Assembly (NCBI GenBank): GCA_016710435.1
Contig: JADJVV010000001.1
Location: forward strand, 1,448,501 to 1,512,500
Direction: 5' to 3'
DNA from: Hyphomicrobiales bacterium
Lineage (GTDB): Bacteria > Pseudomonadota > Alphaproteobacteria > Rhizobiales > Aestuariivirgaceae
Length of the DNA: 64,000 nt
A program made the position numbers and the translations under genes. Positions within the stretch are counted from its first letter, which is position 1. Every line of letters starts with the position of its first letter. Shown piece after piece: positions 10,089-19,916 of the stretch. The notes below the pieces were generated by a model. It had not been told where the DNA came from. It searched no databases and saw only the letters and a list, made by a program, of their open reading frames with translations.

Positions 10089-11159
10089 ATGTCGTTGGAA
10101 ACGCTGGAGCAGGACACGCTCGCGCAGGTGAATGCCGCTGCCGATGAGGCAGCACTGGAAGCCGTGCGCGTGGCCGCCCTCGGCAAGAAGGGCACCATCT
10201 CCGAGCAGATGAAGGGCCTGGGCGCGCTCTCGCCCGACGAGCGCAAGAGTTTCGGCGCCGCCCTCAACCTCATCAAGGACAAGGTGAGCGATGCCATCGC
10301 GTTGCGCAAGGCGGCGCTGGCCGACAAGGCGCTGAACGAGCGCCTCGCCCGCGAGACGGTTGATGTGACCCTTCCCGCCCGCGGTGAACTCAAGGGAACG
10401 ATCCATCCCGTTTCCCAGGTCTGGGAAGAGATCGTGCAGATTTTTGGCGACCTCGGCTTCGCCGTGGCGGAAGGTCCGCACATCGAAGACGACTTCCACA
10501 ATTTCGATGCCCTCAACATGCCGCCCGAACATCCGGCGCGGCAGGAGCACGACACCTTCTATTTCCACGAGAAGCCGGATGGCAGCCGCATGGTGTTGCG
10601 CACACACACCTCGCCGGTGCAGATCCGCACCATGCTTTCGCAGAAGCCGCCCATCCGCATCATCGCACCGGGCCGCACCTTCCGTTCCGACTCGGACATG
10701 ACGCACACGCCCATGTTCAATCAGGTCGAGGGCCTCGTCCTTGATGAGTCCACGCACATGGGCCACCTGAAATGGGTGCTGCATGAATTCTGCAAGGCCT
10801 TCTTCGAAGTGAACGATGTGAAGATGCGCTTCCGCGCCTCGCACTTCCCCTTCACCGAACCGTCCATGGAAGTGGACATCCAGTGTTCCTGGAAAGACGG
10901 CCAGGTGAAGATCGGCGAGGGCGAAAGCTGGCTCGAAATTCTCGGCTCCGGCATGGTGCATCCCAACGTCATCAAGTCCTGCGGCCTCGACCCCGCCAAA
11001 TACCAGGGCTTCGCCTTCGGCATGGGCATCGACCGCGTCGCCATGCTGAAATACGGCATCCCCGATCTGCGCGCCTTCTTCGACTCGGACCTGCGCTGGC
11101 TCCGTCACTATGGATTCAAATCACTGCAAGTTCCGACGCTTGCGGGAGGACTGTCATGA
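10089..11159 (+). CDS. pheS: Phenylalanine--tRNA ligase, alpha subunit
   Basis: 356-residue catalytic subunit of the cytoplasmic alpha2beta2 synthetase that charges tRNA-Phe. It has the N-terminal coiled coil (residues 1-90) that contacts tRNA, then class II motif 2 around [19 protein letters not shown] and motif 3 around [21 protein letters not shown]-type spacing after TGAGGA supports the ATG at 10089. Its stop overlaps the pheT start as ATGA (11156-11159), which keeps the two subunits in equal amounts. Confidence 0.98.
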   Translation: MSLETLEQDTLAQVNAAADEAALEAVRVAALGKKGTISEQMKGLGALSPDERKSFGAALNLIKDKVSDAIALRKAALADKALNERLARETVDVTLPARGELKGTIHPVSQVWEEIVQIFGDLGFAVAEGPHIEDDFHNFDALNMPPEHPARQEHDTFYFHEKPDGSRMVLRTHTSPVQIRTMLSQKPPIRIIAPGRTFRSDSDMTHTPMFNQVEGLVLDESTHMGHLKWVLHEFCKAFFEVNDVKMRFRASHFPFTEPSMEVDIQCSWKDGQVKIGEGESWLEILGSGMVHPNVIKSCGLDPAKYQGFAFGMGIDRVAMLKYGIPDLRAFFDSDLRWLRHYGFKSLQVPTLAGGLS

Positions 11160-13549
11160 AATTCACCCTCTCCTGGCTCAAGGATTATCTCGATACCACT
11201 GCCACCGTTGACGAGATCGCGGCGGGGCTTCTGGGCATTGGCCTCGAAGTGGAGGAGGTGTCCGACAAGACCAAGGCGCTGGCCGCCTTTTCCGTTGCCT
11301 ACGTGCAGAAGGCGGAGAAGCATCCCAATGCCGACAAGCTCCGCCTCTGCGTTGTGGAAACGAAAGACGGCGTGAAGCAGGTCGTCTGCGGTGCGCCCAA
11401 CGCGCGGACCGGCATGAAGGCCATCATCGCCCTGCCCGGTGTCGTAATCCCGGTGACGGGCCAGGTCTTCACGCCTGCCACGATCCGTGGATCGGAATCG
11501 CAAGCCATGATGTGTTCCGAACGCGAACTCATGCTCTCCGACGAACATGATGGCATCATTGATGTTCAGGGCGACTGGCCGGTGGGCACGCCCGCCGCGA
11601 CAGCCCTCGGCCTCGACGATCCCATGTTCTACGTGAAGGTGACGGCGAACCGCCCCGATGCGCTGGGCATCTACGGCATCGCCCGCGACCTCGCCGCCAA
11701 GGGCCTCGGCACGCTGAAGCCGCTCAACCCGCCAGCGATCAAGGGCAGTTTCGAGTCACCCATCAAGGTGACACTCGATTTCCCCAAGGGTGACGAGAAA
11801 GCCTGTCCGCTGTTCGTGGGCCGCTACATCCGCGGCGCGAAGAACGGGCCGTCACCGGCGTGGATGCAGCAGCGCCTCAAGGCCATCGGCCTTCGCCCCA
11901 TTTCCGCGTTGGTGGACATCACCAACTACGTCACCTTCGCCCACGCGCGGCCACTGCATGTGTTCGATGCGAAGAAAGTGACCGGAAACATCAGCGCCCG
12001 TTTCGCCCGCGACGGCGAGACGATCGACGCGCTGGACAACAAGACCTACACATTGTCGTCCGGCATGACCGTCATTGCCGACGAGGCCCATGCGGAAGCC
12101 GTGGCCGGCATCATCGGCGGCGTTCCCTCCTCCTGCACGGATGACACGACCGACGTGTTCCTCGAAGCCGCCTGGTTTGATCCGGTGCGCACGGCAGCGA
12201 CGGGCCGCAAGCTCGGCATCAATTCCGATGCGCGCTACCGCTTCGAACGCGGCGTCGACCCCGCCTTCACGCCAACGGGCTCCGACATCGCCACGCAGAT
12301 GATCCTCGATCTTTGTGGCGGCGAAGCCTCGCATCAGGTTGTGGCCGGCAAGGTGCCGGAAACGAAGCGCACCATCACGCTCCGCAAGGCCCGCGTGAAG
12401 CAACTGGGTGGACTGGATTGTCCGTGGGCGGATCAATTGAAGATCCTCCGCGCTCTGGGCTTTGCCGTGACGGAAGCCGCGGGCGGGGCCTCGTGCATTC
12501 CCCCGGCATGGCGCCCCGACGTGAACGGCGAGGCCGATCTGGTGGAAGAGATCTGCCGCATCGTCGGACTCGAGAACATTCCCTTCGCGGAGATGAGCAG
12601 GCCCAGCCCCGTGGCGAGGCCCGTGCTGACGCCGCTGCAGAAGCGCATGCTGGCGGCCCGCCGCACGCTCGCCTCGCGCGGCTTCAACGAGGCCGTCACC
12701 TACGCCTTCCTGCCGAATGCGCAGGCCAAACTCTTCGGAGGTGGCCAGCGGGAACTGCAGCTGGCCAACGCCATCTCCTCGGAACTGACCGACATGCGGC
12801 CTTCGCTGCTGCCCAACCTGCTCGCCGCGGCAGGGCGCAACATCGCGCGCGGCGTCGCGGGCTTCGCCATGAGTGAAGTGGGCCACGCCTATGCCGGCGA
12901 CCAGCCCAAGGATGAAACCCTGCGCGCCGCGGGCATTCGCCAGGGCGAGGCCGTGTCGCGCCAGTGGCAGGGCGGCACCCGGCCTGTCGATGCCTTCGAC
13001 GCCAAGGCCGACGCCATCGCCGTGCTGGAAGCCTGCGGCATGGCCGGTGCGACCTTGCAGATCGTCAACACCGCGCCGGCCTGGTTCCATCCCGGCCGCT
13101 CCGGCACCTTGCAGATGGGGCCGCAGAACAAGATCGCCCATTTCGGCGAGGTGCACCCCGGAGTGCTGGCGGAGATGGACGTGAAGGGCCCTGTGGTGGC
13201 CTTTGAGATCGTGCTCAACCTCATCCCCGCGCCGCGCCAGAAGGGCACGGCGAAACCTGCGCTGCAACTCTCCGGCCTCATGAGCGTGTCGCGCGACTTC
13301 GCCTTCGTGGTGGATGACAAGGTGCAATCAGCCGAGCTGGTGAAGGCCGCTCGCGGCGTCGACAAGGTGACAGTCACCGAGGCGCAGGTCTTCGACGTCT
13401 TCAAGCTCGCCGATGGCAAGACCTCACTGGCACTGGAAGTGACGTTGCAGCCCAGGGACAGGACCTTCACCGACGAGGAAATCGACGCGCTCTCGGCCAA
13501 GATCGTCGCTGCTGTCGGCAAGGCCACGGGCGCCACGCTGCGCAGTTGA
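11156..13549 (+). CDS. pheT: Phenylalanine--tRNA ligase, beta subunit
   Basis: 797 residues, normal for the long bacterial beta subunit. In order: an N-terminal tRNA-binding EMAP-like domain (about 40-150, [18 protein letters not shown]), the B3/B4 editing domain that removes misacylated Tyr (about 210-370), the B5 domain, a catalytic-core-like domain, and the C-terminal FDX-ACB anticodon-binding domain (about 705-797, [14 protein letters not shown]). The true start is the ATG at 11156, [12 protein letters not shown]; the reading frame extends 91 codons upstream inside pheS by chance. Confidence 0.98.
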   Translation: MKFTLSWLKDYLDTTATVDEIAAGLLGIGLEVEEVSDKTKALAAFSVAYVQKAEKHPNADKLRLCVVETKDGVKQVVCGAPNARTGMKAIIALPGVVIPVTGQVFTPATIRGSESQAMMCSERELMLSDEHDGIIDVQGDWPVGTPAATALGLDDPMFYVKVTANRPDALGIYGIARDLAAKGLGTLKPLNPPAIKGSFESPIKVTLDFPKGDEKACPLFVGRYIRGAKNGPSPAWMQQRLKAIGLRPISALVDITNYVTFAHARPLHVFDAKKVTGNISARFARDGETIDALDNKTYTLSSGMTVIADEAHAEAVAGIIGGVPSSCTDDTTDVFLEAAWFDPVRTAATGRKLGINSDARYRFERGVDPAFTPTGSDIATQMILDLCGGEASHQVVAGKVPETKRTITLRKARVKQLGGLDCPWADQLKILRALGFAVTEAAGGASCIPPAWRPDVNGEADLVEEICRIVGLENIPFAEMSRPSPVARPVLTPLQKRMLAARRTLASRGFNEAVTYAFLPNAQAKLFGGGQRELQLANAISSELTDMRPSLLPNLLAAAGRNIARGVAGFAMSEVGHAYAGDQPKDETLRAAGIRQGEAVSRQWQGGTRPVDAFDAKADAIAVLEACGMAGATLQIVNTAPAWFHPGRSGTLQMGPQNKIAHFGEVHPGVLAEMDVKGPVVAFEIVLNLIPAPRQKGTAKPALQLSGLMSVSRDFAFVVDDKVQSAELVKAARGVDKVTVTEAQVFDVFKLADGKTSLALEVTLQPRDRTFTDEEIDALSAKIVAAVGKATGATLRS

Positions 13550-13686
13550 GAAGCGGGAGTGCGGGAGCAATCACGTGCCCCGCGCATTGCTCATGGCTGC
13601 CCCGCTGCAAGGCTGTTGTCATTCCGCCTGTGATCGCAGAGCCTTGCTTCCGCAACAGACTCTCTGACCGGGGCAAGACCTGATTC

Positions 13687-14559
13687 ATGAAACGGCATGA
13701 CAACCGCGCCTGGCTGCTTCTGGTTCCGGCCGGGCTCATCATGCTGGCCGTGGGCGTGTTGCCGCTCGTCGCCGTCTTCAACTATTCCTTCCACGACATC
13801 TTCACCCTGCAGAAGCTGCATTGGGTGGGGCTGGACTGGTACCAGGAGATCGTGCGCTCCGAACGTTTCCACGGCAGCCTGCTGCGCAGCCTGCTGTTCT
13901 CCGCTCTCGTGCTCACGGTGCAATTGCCGCTCGGCATCGCCATCGCACTCATGCTCACGCAGCATCCGCGCTGGCGTACGCCGGTGATCATGCTGCTCGC
14001 CCTGCCGCTCGTCGTGCCGTGGAACATGATCCCCATGATGTGGCTGAGCTTCATCGCCAAGACGGGGATCGCCGGCGGGACCATGGCGGCGCTGGGCATT
14101 CCCTTTGACTACAGGTTCACCGCCATCCACACCTGGATCGTGCTGCTGGCGATGGACACCTGGCACTGGCTGGGCCTTGTGGTCATTCTCTCCTATGCGG
14201 GCCTCTCCGGCATCTCGCCCGACTACTACAAGGCCGCCGCCATTGACGGCGCATCGCGCACCGCCGTCTTCCGCTACATCCAGTTGCCGAAGATCAGCGG
14301 TGTTCTCTCCATTGCGGTGCTGCTGCGCTTCGTCGACAGCTTCATGATCTACACCGAGGCCTTCCGCATCAACGCGGGCGGGCCACGGAATGCCACCATG
14401 TTCCTCTCGCTCGACCTGGGCGAGGAAATCGGCAGCTTCACCTATGGCGCGGCAGCGGCGCGCTCCATGGTCTACTTCCTGCTGGTGATCACCGCCGCCT
14501 GGACGTTCCGCACCGTCATGGACCGCCGCAAGAGCGCCTTGCAGGGGATCAACACCTGA
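13687..14559 (+). CDS. Sugar-type ABC transporter permease (MalF class)
   Basis: 290-residue inner-membrane protein with six predicted helices. The cytoplasmic EAA loop, DYYKAAAIDGASRTAVFRYI, which docks on the ATPase, is clear near residues 178-197. The segment INAGGPRNATMFLSLDLGEE resembles, from memory, the glycerol ABC permease GlpP of rhizobia, but carbohydrate or polyol uptake is as much as can be said. It overlaps the next permease by one base (TGATG). No binding protein or ATPase gene lies nearby, so these must be encoded elsewhere or the system is a remnant. Confidence 0.85.
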   Translation: MKRHDNRAWLLLVPAGLIMLAVGVLPLVAVFNYSFHDIFTLQKLHWVGLDWYQEIVRSERFHGSLLRSLLFSALVLTVQLPLGIAIALMLTQHPRWRTPVIMLLALPLVVPWNMIPMMWLSFIAKTGIAGGTMAALGIPFDYRFTAIHTWIVLLAMDTWHWLGLVVILSYAGLSGISPDYYKAAAIDGASRTAVFRYIQLPKISGVLSIAVLLRFVDSFMIYTEAFRINAGGPRNATMFLSLDLGEEIGSFTYGAAAARSMVYFLLVITAAWTFRTVMDRRKSALQGINT

Positions 14560-15371
14560 TGCGCGTGCAGAAGGCCGGGAGCCGCATCAGCCTGTTGCCC
14601 CTCGTCGTGTTCCTGGCGCTTGCGGCCTTCATCCTGTTGCCTTTCCTGCAATCCTTCATCCTCAGCTTTGTCTCCACCATGCCCCGCGACGACATCGCCG
14701 AAGGTTCTTGGAGTTTGATCAACTACGCCAACATCGTGGCGCTGCCAGCGCTCCGTGAATCGATCCTCAATTCGACGCTCTACGTGCTGATCAACGTGGC
14801 GCTCTGCCTCGCCGTGGGTCTGCCCGCGGCCTATGCCTATTCGCGCTACAGTTTCGTGGGCGACAGGCACGCCTTCTTCATCCTGCTCATCTTCCGGGTG
14901 ACGCCGCCTGTGGTCCTGTCGCTGCCGATCTTCATCCTGTTCTCGAAGTTCGGGCTGGTGAATTCTCCCCTCGGCATTGCCCTGGTGCACTGCCTTTTCA
15001 ACGTGCCGATCGCGATCTGGGTCCTGGAGAGTTTCATCTCGGCCATTCCGGCGGAACTCGATGAAACGGCTTTCCTCGACGGCCATTCCCTGCCCGGCTT
15101 TTTCGTGCGCATGCTGATCCCGGCCATCGCTCCAGGGATCGGCGTCACCGCCTTCTTCTGCTTCATCTTCTCCTGGGTGGAGGTGGTTTTCGCCCGCATC
15201 CTCACCGTCACCGCCGGCATGCCCATCACCATGGCCATCAATTCGCTGATCGGCATCCGCACCGACGTCGGCCTGGTCATGGCCATGAGCACGGTGTCGC
15301 TGCTCCCGGGCCTGCTGATGATCTATTTCGTCCGCAACCATCTCGCCCGCGGTTTCGTCATCCGCACGTAA
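14559..15371 (+). CDS. Sugar-type ABC transporter permease (MalG class)
   Basis: 270-residue partner permease with six predicted helices and a C-terminal-half EAA loop (ELDETAFLDGHSLPGFFVRM). The loop has Thr-Ala-Phe where many members have Glu-Ala-Ala, as often seen in MalG-type partners. Translation probably re-initiates at the overlapping TGATG. The FDGWVEVVFARIL-like stretch near residue 205 (FSWVEVVFARILT) is shared with polyol and glycerol importers. Together with the preceding gene it forms the membrane channel of an importer lacking its other parts in this window. Confidence 0.85.
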   Translation: MRVQKAGSRISLLPLVVFLALAAFILLPFLQSFILSFVSTMPRDDIAEGSWSLINYANIVALPALRESILNSTLYVLINVALCLAVGLPAAYAYSRYSFVGDRHAFFILLIFRVTPPVVLSLPIFILFSKFGLVNSPLGIALVHCLFNVPIAIWVLESFISAIPAELDETAFLDGHSLPGFFVRMLIPAIAPGIGVTAFFCFIFSWVEVVFARILTVTAGMPITMAINSLIGIRTDVGLVMAMSTVSLLPGLLMIYFVRNHLARGFVIRT

Positions 15372-15433
15372 ACGGGTGGGCAATCAGCCCGGCACGCCCT
15401 ATGCTGGTGTGACGAAATCGGGAGAGCTTCCTC

Positions 15434-16831
15434 ATGTCAACGCGCACGGAACGTGATTCATTGGGCGAATGGGTTGTGCCGGCGGAGGCCGACTACGGCG
15501 TTCATACCGCCCGCGCCGCCGCCAACTTCCCCATCACCGGCACGCTGCTGCGCCATTATCCCGAACTTGTCGTGGCACTCGCCATGACCAAGAAGGCCGC
15601 TGCCGAGGCCAACGCCAAACTCGGGGTCCTCGACCCGCGCATCGCCTCTGCCATTTCCGCCGCCTGCGACCGCCTGATCGCGGGCGAGAACCACCAGCAC
15701 TTCATCGTCGACATGGTGCAGGGTGGAGCGGGCACCTCCACCAATATGAACGCCAACGAGGTGATCGCCAACATGGCGCTCCGCGAACTGGGCGAGGCCC
15801 GGGGCCGCTACGACATCGTCAACCCGAACGACCACGTCAATCTCTCGCAGTCCACCAACGATGTGTACCCCACCGCCGTCCGCCTCACCATGCTGCGCGA
15901 AGTTCCGGCCCTGATCTCGGCCCAGGAATTCCTGAAGTCGGCGCTGGAGGAGCGTGCCCAGGCCTTCCATCACATCATCAAGGTCGGGCGCACCCAGTTG
16001 ATGGATGCCGTGCCCATGCGGCTCGGCTCCGAGTTCAAGGCCTTCGCCGTGACCGTGGGCGAGGATATTGACCGCCTCCGCGAGTTTGCCTCGCTGCTGC
16101 GCGAGGTGAACCTCGGCGGCACGGCCATCGGCACCGGCATCAACACGCCGCGCGACTATTCCCGCATCGTCATCAACAGGCTCGCCGCCATTTCCGGCGT
16201 GCCGCTGGTTCCCGCCGGAGACCTGATCGAGGCGACGTCCGACATGGGCGCCTTCGTCACCTTCTCGGGCGTGCTGAAGCGCATTGCCGTGAAGCTGTCG
16301 AAAATCTGCAATGATCTCCGCCTGCTCAACAGCGGCCCCCGCGCCGGTCTCGGTGAAATCCGCCTGCCCGCCGTGCAGGCCGGCTCATCCATCATGCCGG
16401 GCAAGGTCAATCCCGTGATTCCCGAAGTGGTGAACCAGATTGCCTACCAGGTGATCGGCAATGACCTCACCGTCACGCTGGGCGCCGAGGCGGGGCAATT
16501 GCAGCTCAACGCCATGGAGCCCGTCATCGTCTTCAACATCCTGCAATCCATGCGCATGCTGAGCCGCGGAATGACGGCCCTGCGCGACAAATGCATCATG
16601 GGCATCGAGGCCGATGAAGAGCGCTGCCGCGAACTGCTCGACCACTCGCTGGTCGCAGTGACGGCGCTCAATCCCTACATCGGGTATGACGAGGCAAGCC
16701 GCGTGGCGAAGCAGGCGCTGAAAACACGCAGCAGCATCCGCGAAGTGGTGCTGGCGGAAAAGCTGATGACAGCGGAACAACTGGCAGAAGCATTCGCGAC
16801 CGAAAACCTGCTGGGCCAGCGCGGCCGCTAG
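15434..16831 (+). CDS. aspA: Aspartate ammonia-lyase
   Basis: 465-residue member of the fumarase/aspartase superfamily. GSSIMPGKVNPVIPE (near residue 317) is the mobile active-site loop with the catalytic serine, and GGAGTSTNMNANEVIAN (residues 97-113) is the substrate-binding block. VNPVIPE rather than VNPTQ-C favours aspartase (L-aspartate to fumarate and ammonia) over class II fumarase. It is a single gene between the orphan permeases and the convergent PTS cluster; the ribosome binding site GGGAGAG lies 11 bases before the ATG. Assignment as aspartase is good; fumarase side activity cannot be excluded. Confidence 0.9.
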   Translation: MSTRTERDSLGEWVVPAEADYGVHTARAAANFPITGTLLRHYPELVVALAMTKKAAAEANAKLGVLDPRIASAISAACDRLIAGENHQHFIVDMVQGGAGTSTNMNANEVIANMALRELGEARGRYDIVNPNDHVNLSQSTNDVYPTAVRLTMLREVPALISAQEFLKSALEERAQAFHHIIKVGRTQLMDAVPMRLGSEFKAFAVTVGEDIDRLREFASLLREVNLGGTAIGTGINTPRDYSRIVINRLAAISGVPLVPAGDLIEATSDMGAFVTFSGVLKRIAVKLSKICNDLRLLNSGPRAGLGEIRLPAVQAGSSIMPGKVNPVIPEVVNQIAYQVIGNDLTVTLGAEAGQLQLNAMEPVIVFNILQSMRMLSRGMTALRDKCIMGIEADEERCRELLDHSLVAVTALNPYIGYDEASRVAKQALKTRSSIREVVLAEKLMTAEQLAEAFATENLLGQRGR

Positions 16832-16832
16832 G

Positions 16833-17105
16833 TCATTCCTCGTCGAATTTCGATTCGACGAGCGCCGCCAGCGCATCAATGGCCACCGCCGCATCGGGGC
16901 CTGAAGCGTCGACGCGGATCGATGTGCCGATCGAGGCGGCGAGCATCATCAGTCCCATGATCGAGGTGGCGGGCACGGATTGGCCGTCCTTGGACACGGT
17001 GATGTCGGCGTTGAAGCCTTCGGCGCATTTCACGAACTTCGCCGAGGCCCGGGCATGAAGCCCGCGCTGGTTGGTGATTGCCATGTCCCGCGAGAGTGTT
17101 GCCAT
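16833..17105 (-). CDS. ptsH: HPr-family phosphocarrier protein
   Basis: 90 residues, the normal HPr size. The phosphorylatable histidine is His17 in GLHARAS, and the regulatory serine is Ser48 in TSIMGLMML, the target of HPr kinase. It lies last in the chvI-chvG-hprK-EIIA-HPr cluster, eight bases after the EIIA stop. No sugar-translocating PTS components accompany it, so it is a regulatory carrier of the alphaproteobacterial kind (also called NPr/PtsO) that reports phosphoenolpyruvate or nitrogen status. Enzyme I is not in the window. Confidence 0.95.
   Translation of the reverse strand: MATLSRDMAITNQRGLHARASAKFVKCAEGFNADITVSKDGQSVPATSIMGLMMLAASIGTSIRVDASGPDAAVAIDALAALVESKFDEE
16840..16861. 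terminator. Hairpin at the convergent aspA/HPr 3' ends
   Basis: TCGTCGAA, loop TTTCGA, TTCGACGA forms a perfect 8-bp stem inside the last codons of the HPr gene, ten bases after the aspA stop. There is no long T tract on either side, so it may stabilise or weakly terminate transcripts rather than act as a classical terminator. Confidence 0.35.
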
Positions 17106-17113
17106 GCCGCGCG

Positions 17114-17521
17114 TCAGTCCCCCAGAACCTGGCTGGCGATGTTGATGTATTTGCGGCCCGCATCCTGCGCGGCAGCCGCCGCCTTGTGCAGGTTGCAGTC
17201 GCGCCGCACGCGGGCGAGCTTCACCAGCATGGGCAGATTGAGACCAGCCACCACCTCGATCTTTCCCTCTTCGAGGAGCGAGATCGCAAGGTTGGAGGGC
17301 GTGCCGCCAAACATGTCGGTGAGGATGATGACGCCTTCGCCGGTATCGCTGCGCTTGGCAGCGGCGGCGATGTCGGCCCGGCGGGCATCCATCTTGTCGT
17401 CGGGTCCGATGCAGATCGCCTCGATCTGCTCCTGCTTGCCCACCACATGCTCAACGGCGTGGATGAATTCCGAGGCAAGTCGCCCGTGGGTGACGAGCAC
17501 AAGTCCGATCATGCCGCGCAA
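17114..17521 (-). CDS. manX: PTS mannose-family EIIA domain protein
   Basis: 135-residue free-standing EIIA of the mannose family. The phosphorylated histidine is in LVTHG (residue 12) and DMFGGTPSNLA near residue 69 is the conserved active-site loop. An in-frame ATG at 17512 is another possible start. With HPr and HPr kinase but without EIIB or EIIC it is a regulatory, not transport, component, as in other Hyphomicrobiales where it links carbon and nitrogen status to the ChvGI response. Confidence 0.93.
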   Translation of the reverse strand: MRGMIGLVLVTHGRLASEFIHAVEHVVGKQEQIEAICIGPDDKMDARRADIAAAAKRSDTGEGVIILTDMFGGTPSNLAISLLEEGKIEVVAGLNLPMLVKLARVRRDCNLHKAAAAAQDAGRKYINIASQVLGD

Positions 17522-17578
17522 TGCCTTTTCAAGTGAATCATACTGCTCCGCCTGGAAACCGCGAGAAAGTGCCGCTCT

Positions 17579-18079
17579 TTACGCTGAATGCCCCCCATCC
17601 GGCAATGCCCACAGTCGGGCTGTGAGGATCGTGCGGATGATGGCGGGGCCCACGGGCTGGGCCTGGTCGAGGACGATGCGGGGCAGGCTGAGGCCCGCGA
17701 TTTCCGTGGTGAGGAGCCGCTGCTCCGGCAGGCGTTCGATTTCGTGCGCCTCCCGGAGGTCCACCACCAGCCGCAGTTCCACCGATGGCAGGTGCGGCAT
17801 GTGGAGGATGCCCTGTCCGCGCAATTCGATCAGTCCCGCCAGCGCCGCGGGAGGGGAGGCAATGAGAACCGCCCCGCCGCGCACCAGCAGGGTCTGGTCG
17901 TCGGAGACGAGTTGGGCCCGCAAGGGCCGGTCGCCCGCGCCGAAGCCCTCGGCGTCAATGAGACGCAGCGCCAGTTCCGACTTTCCGCTCCCCGGCCGCC
18001 CGCGGATGAGGACGCCATGCCGGCCCCCCGCCGCATCGGTGAAGGCCACCGTGGTGCCATGGATGTTGAAGGGCGTCAT
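17579..18079 (-). CDS. hprK: HPr kinase/phosphorylase, short alphaproteobacterial form
   Basis: 166 residues, about half the size of the Gram-positive enzyme, because the N-terminal domain is missing and only the catalytic domain is kept. The Walker A motif GRPGSGKS is at residues 27-34, and HMPHLPSVELRLVVDL follows in the region of the family signature. It phosphorylates the serine of HPr. Its start overlaps the chvG stop as ATGA (18076-18079), so kinase and sensor are made together. Confidence 0.93.
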   Translation of the reverse strand: MTPFNIHGTTVAFTDAAGGRHGVLIRGRPGSGKSELALRLIDAEGFGAGDRPLRAQLVSDDQTLLVRGGAVLIASPPAALAGLIELRGQGILHMPHLPSVELRLVVDLREAHEIERLPEQRLLTTEIAGLSLPRIVLDQAQPVGPAIIRTILTARLWALPDGGHSA

Positions 18080-19884
18080 GCGCGAGAGGGCGGCGCCCAG
18101 TCCGCCGCAAGCAGGGGAATGCGCACGATGAAGCGCGCACCCAGGATGGGCCGCGTGCCGTCCGGTCCGGCGCGGCCCTCGCGGTTCTCGGCCCAGATGC
18201 GGCCCTTGTGGGCGTCCACGATCTGCCGCGAGATGGCGAGGCCAAGCCCGGAGTTCTTGCCGAAGCTCTGTTCGGGACGGTCGGTGTAGAAGCGTTCGAA
18301 CACCCGCTCCAGATTTTCGGGGCGGATGCCGGGGCCGGAGTCTTCGACACGCACTTCGAGGTCGCCGCTGACGCGCCGCAGCCGCACGAGGATCTTTGTT
18401 TGCGGTGCTGTGAAGGAGCGGGCGTTGTCGATGAGATTGCGGAACACCTGCGAGAGCCGCGAGTCCTGCCCCAGAATGCGGTAGGCGGTGTCCTGCGTCT
18501 GGCCGGGGCCTGGCGGCTGCACGTGTAGCAGCGTCTCGGCATCATCCGCCTTGGCGGTTTCATTGGAAAGCAACACGATGGCGCCGAGAAGTTTTGCCAC
18601 GTCAACCGGAGCCGACTCGCTCCGCGACAATTCCGCATCCAGCCGCGAGGCATCGGAAATATCGGTGATGAGCCGGTCCATGCGCTTCACGTCATGCTTG
18701 ACGATGTCGAACAGGCGCTGGCGCTGCTCGTCGGTCTTGACGTAGCCCAGGGTCTCGACGGCGCTCCGCAGCGAGGTCAGCGGGTTCTTCAGTTCGTGGC
18801 TCACATCGGCGGCAAAGGCCTCGATCGCATCGATGCGCTTGTAGAGTGCGCCCGTCATGTCGCGGAGCGAACCGGAGAGATGGCCGATCTCGTCCCGCCG
18901 CCGGGTGAAGTCCGGGATCTCGACGCGTGTGTTGACGCCGCGCCGCACCTTCTGCGCCGCCGCCGAGAGCAGGCGGATCGGCTTGGCGATGGTGGAGGCA
19001 AGCGCCACCGAAAGAAGCAGTGCCACCAGTGTCGCAAAACCGAAGGTCAAAAGCACGATGCGGCGCTCGGCCCAGACCACGTTGTCGATCTCGCCACCCT
19101 TGTTGGACAGCACCAGCGCCCCCAGCACGGCGCGGAAGCGCTGCACCGGAACGGACACCAGCACGATGATCTCGCCGCGCTCATTGAGGCGGACGATGCT
19201 CACCGATGCGCCGTTGAGAGCCGCGGCCACCTCGGGCGCATCCTTGTTGCCATCCACGTTGTATTCCTGGTGCACCGGATAGTCGTAACCGAAGATCCAG
19301 TCGAACAGGCTGTTCCACCAGCGGGCGATGGCGTTGGGGGGCGGTGTGGTACTGGGCGTCTCCGATTCGATGAGATCGCCGCCACCCAGGAGAAAGCGGC
19401 TGTCCACGATCAGGTTGCCGCCGGTATCGATGATGCGCGCCCGGTTGTTGGTGTTGGCGAGGAGGCGCCGCAATACAGGTCCCGCCTTTTCCGGATCGAT
19501 TGGAAAATCGAGCCCCTCCACCGGATCGATGTCGCTCTGGGCGTTCTCCGAGAAGTCATCGAGGGAATCAGGATTGATGACGATGTTGCCGGTGTCGGCG
19601 GACGCAGAACCCGCGATCGCACCCGCGATGATCTGCGCCTGCGTGGTGAGGCTTTGCACCCGCGCATCGATCAGCCCCTGGCGGAACTGGTTGAAGTAGA
19701 GGATGCCGATGGCGAGGACGAGCAGGCCCAGGATGTTGATGAGGGCAATACGCGCCGAAAGGCTGGACGGTGCAAGGCGCGAAAGCAGCGGCGGCCGCAC
19801 GGCTGCGGCTGCGGCGTGGTCGCTTTCCAGCGTCTCGTCCGCATCGGCACGCTCAGTCTCGATGTCCTTGGGCTTGTCCAGCAT
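18076..19884 (-). CDS. chvG: Membrane sensor histidine kinase ChvG (ExoS)
   Basis: 602-residue two-pass kinase. Hydrophobic helices near 46-65 and 268-292 flank a periplasmic sensor domain of about 200 residues; a HAMP linker, the H-box FAADVSHELKNPLTSL (phospho-His near 365), N box NLIDNARSF and G boxes EDSGPGI and GLGLAISRQIV follow. In agrobacteria and sinorhizobia ChvG senses low pH or the periplasmic repressor ExoR and phosphorylates ChvI to control envelope, exopolysaccharide and host-interaction genes. Gene order with chvI and hprK confirms the identity. The first 40 residues are an acidic cytoplasmic tail. Confidence 0.95.
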   Translation of the reverse strand: MLDKPKDIETERADADETLESDHAAAAAVRPPLLSRLAPSSLSARIALINILGLLVLAIGILYFNQFRQGLIDARVQSLTTQAQIIAGAIAGSASADTGNIVINPDSLDDFSENAQSDIDPVEGLDFPIDPEKAGPVLRRLLANTNNRARIIDTGGNLIVDSRFLLGGGDLIESETPSTTPPPNAIARWWNSLFDWIFGYDYPVHQEYNVDGNKDAPEVAAALNGASVSIVRLNERGEIIVLVSVPVQRFRAVLGALVLSNKGGEIDNVVWAERRIVLLTFGFATLVALLLSVALASTIAKPIRLLSAAAQKVRRGVNTRVEIPDFTRRRDEIGHLSGSLRDMTGALYKRIDAIEAFAADVSHELKNPLTSLRSAVETLGYVKTDEQRQRLFDIVKHDVKRMDRLITDISDASRLDAELSRSESAPVDVAKLLGAIVLLSNETAKADDAETLLHVQPPGPGQTQDTAYRILGQDSRLSQVFRNLIDNARSFTAPQTKILVRLRRVSGDLEVRVEDSGPGIRPENLERVFERFYTDRPEQSFGKNSGLGLAISRQIVDAHKGRIWAENREGRAGPDGTRPILGARFIVRIPLLAADWAPPSRA

Positions 19885-19916
19885 GGGGTGGCCTGTGGCC
19901 GGTCACAGCGGCCGGA

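Noticed and set aside
10883..11155. 91-codon upstream extension of pheT
   Set aside because: The frame is open by chance inside pheS; its sequence is arginine-rich and unlike any PheT N terminus, and [12 protein letters not shown] at 11156 is the family start.
13565..13592. Inverted repeat GAGCAAT/ATTGCTC after pheT as a terminator
   Set aside because: The spacer is 14 bases and no T tract follows; it is too weak to call.
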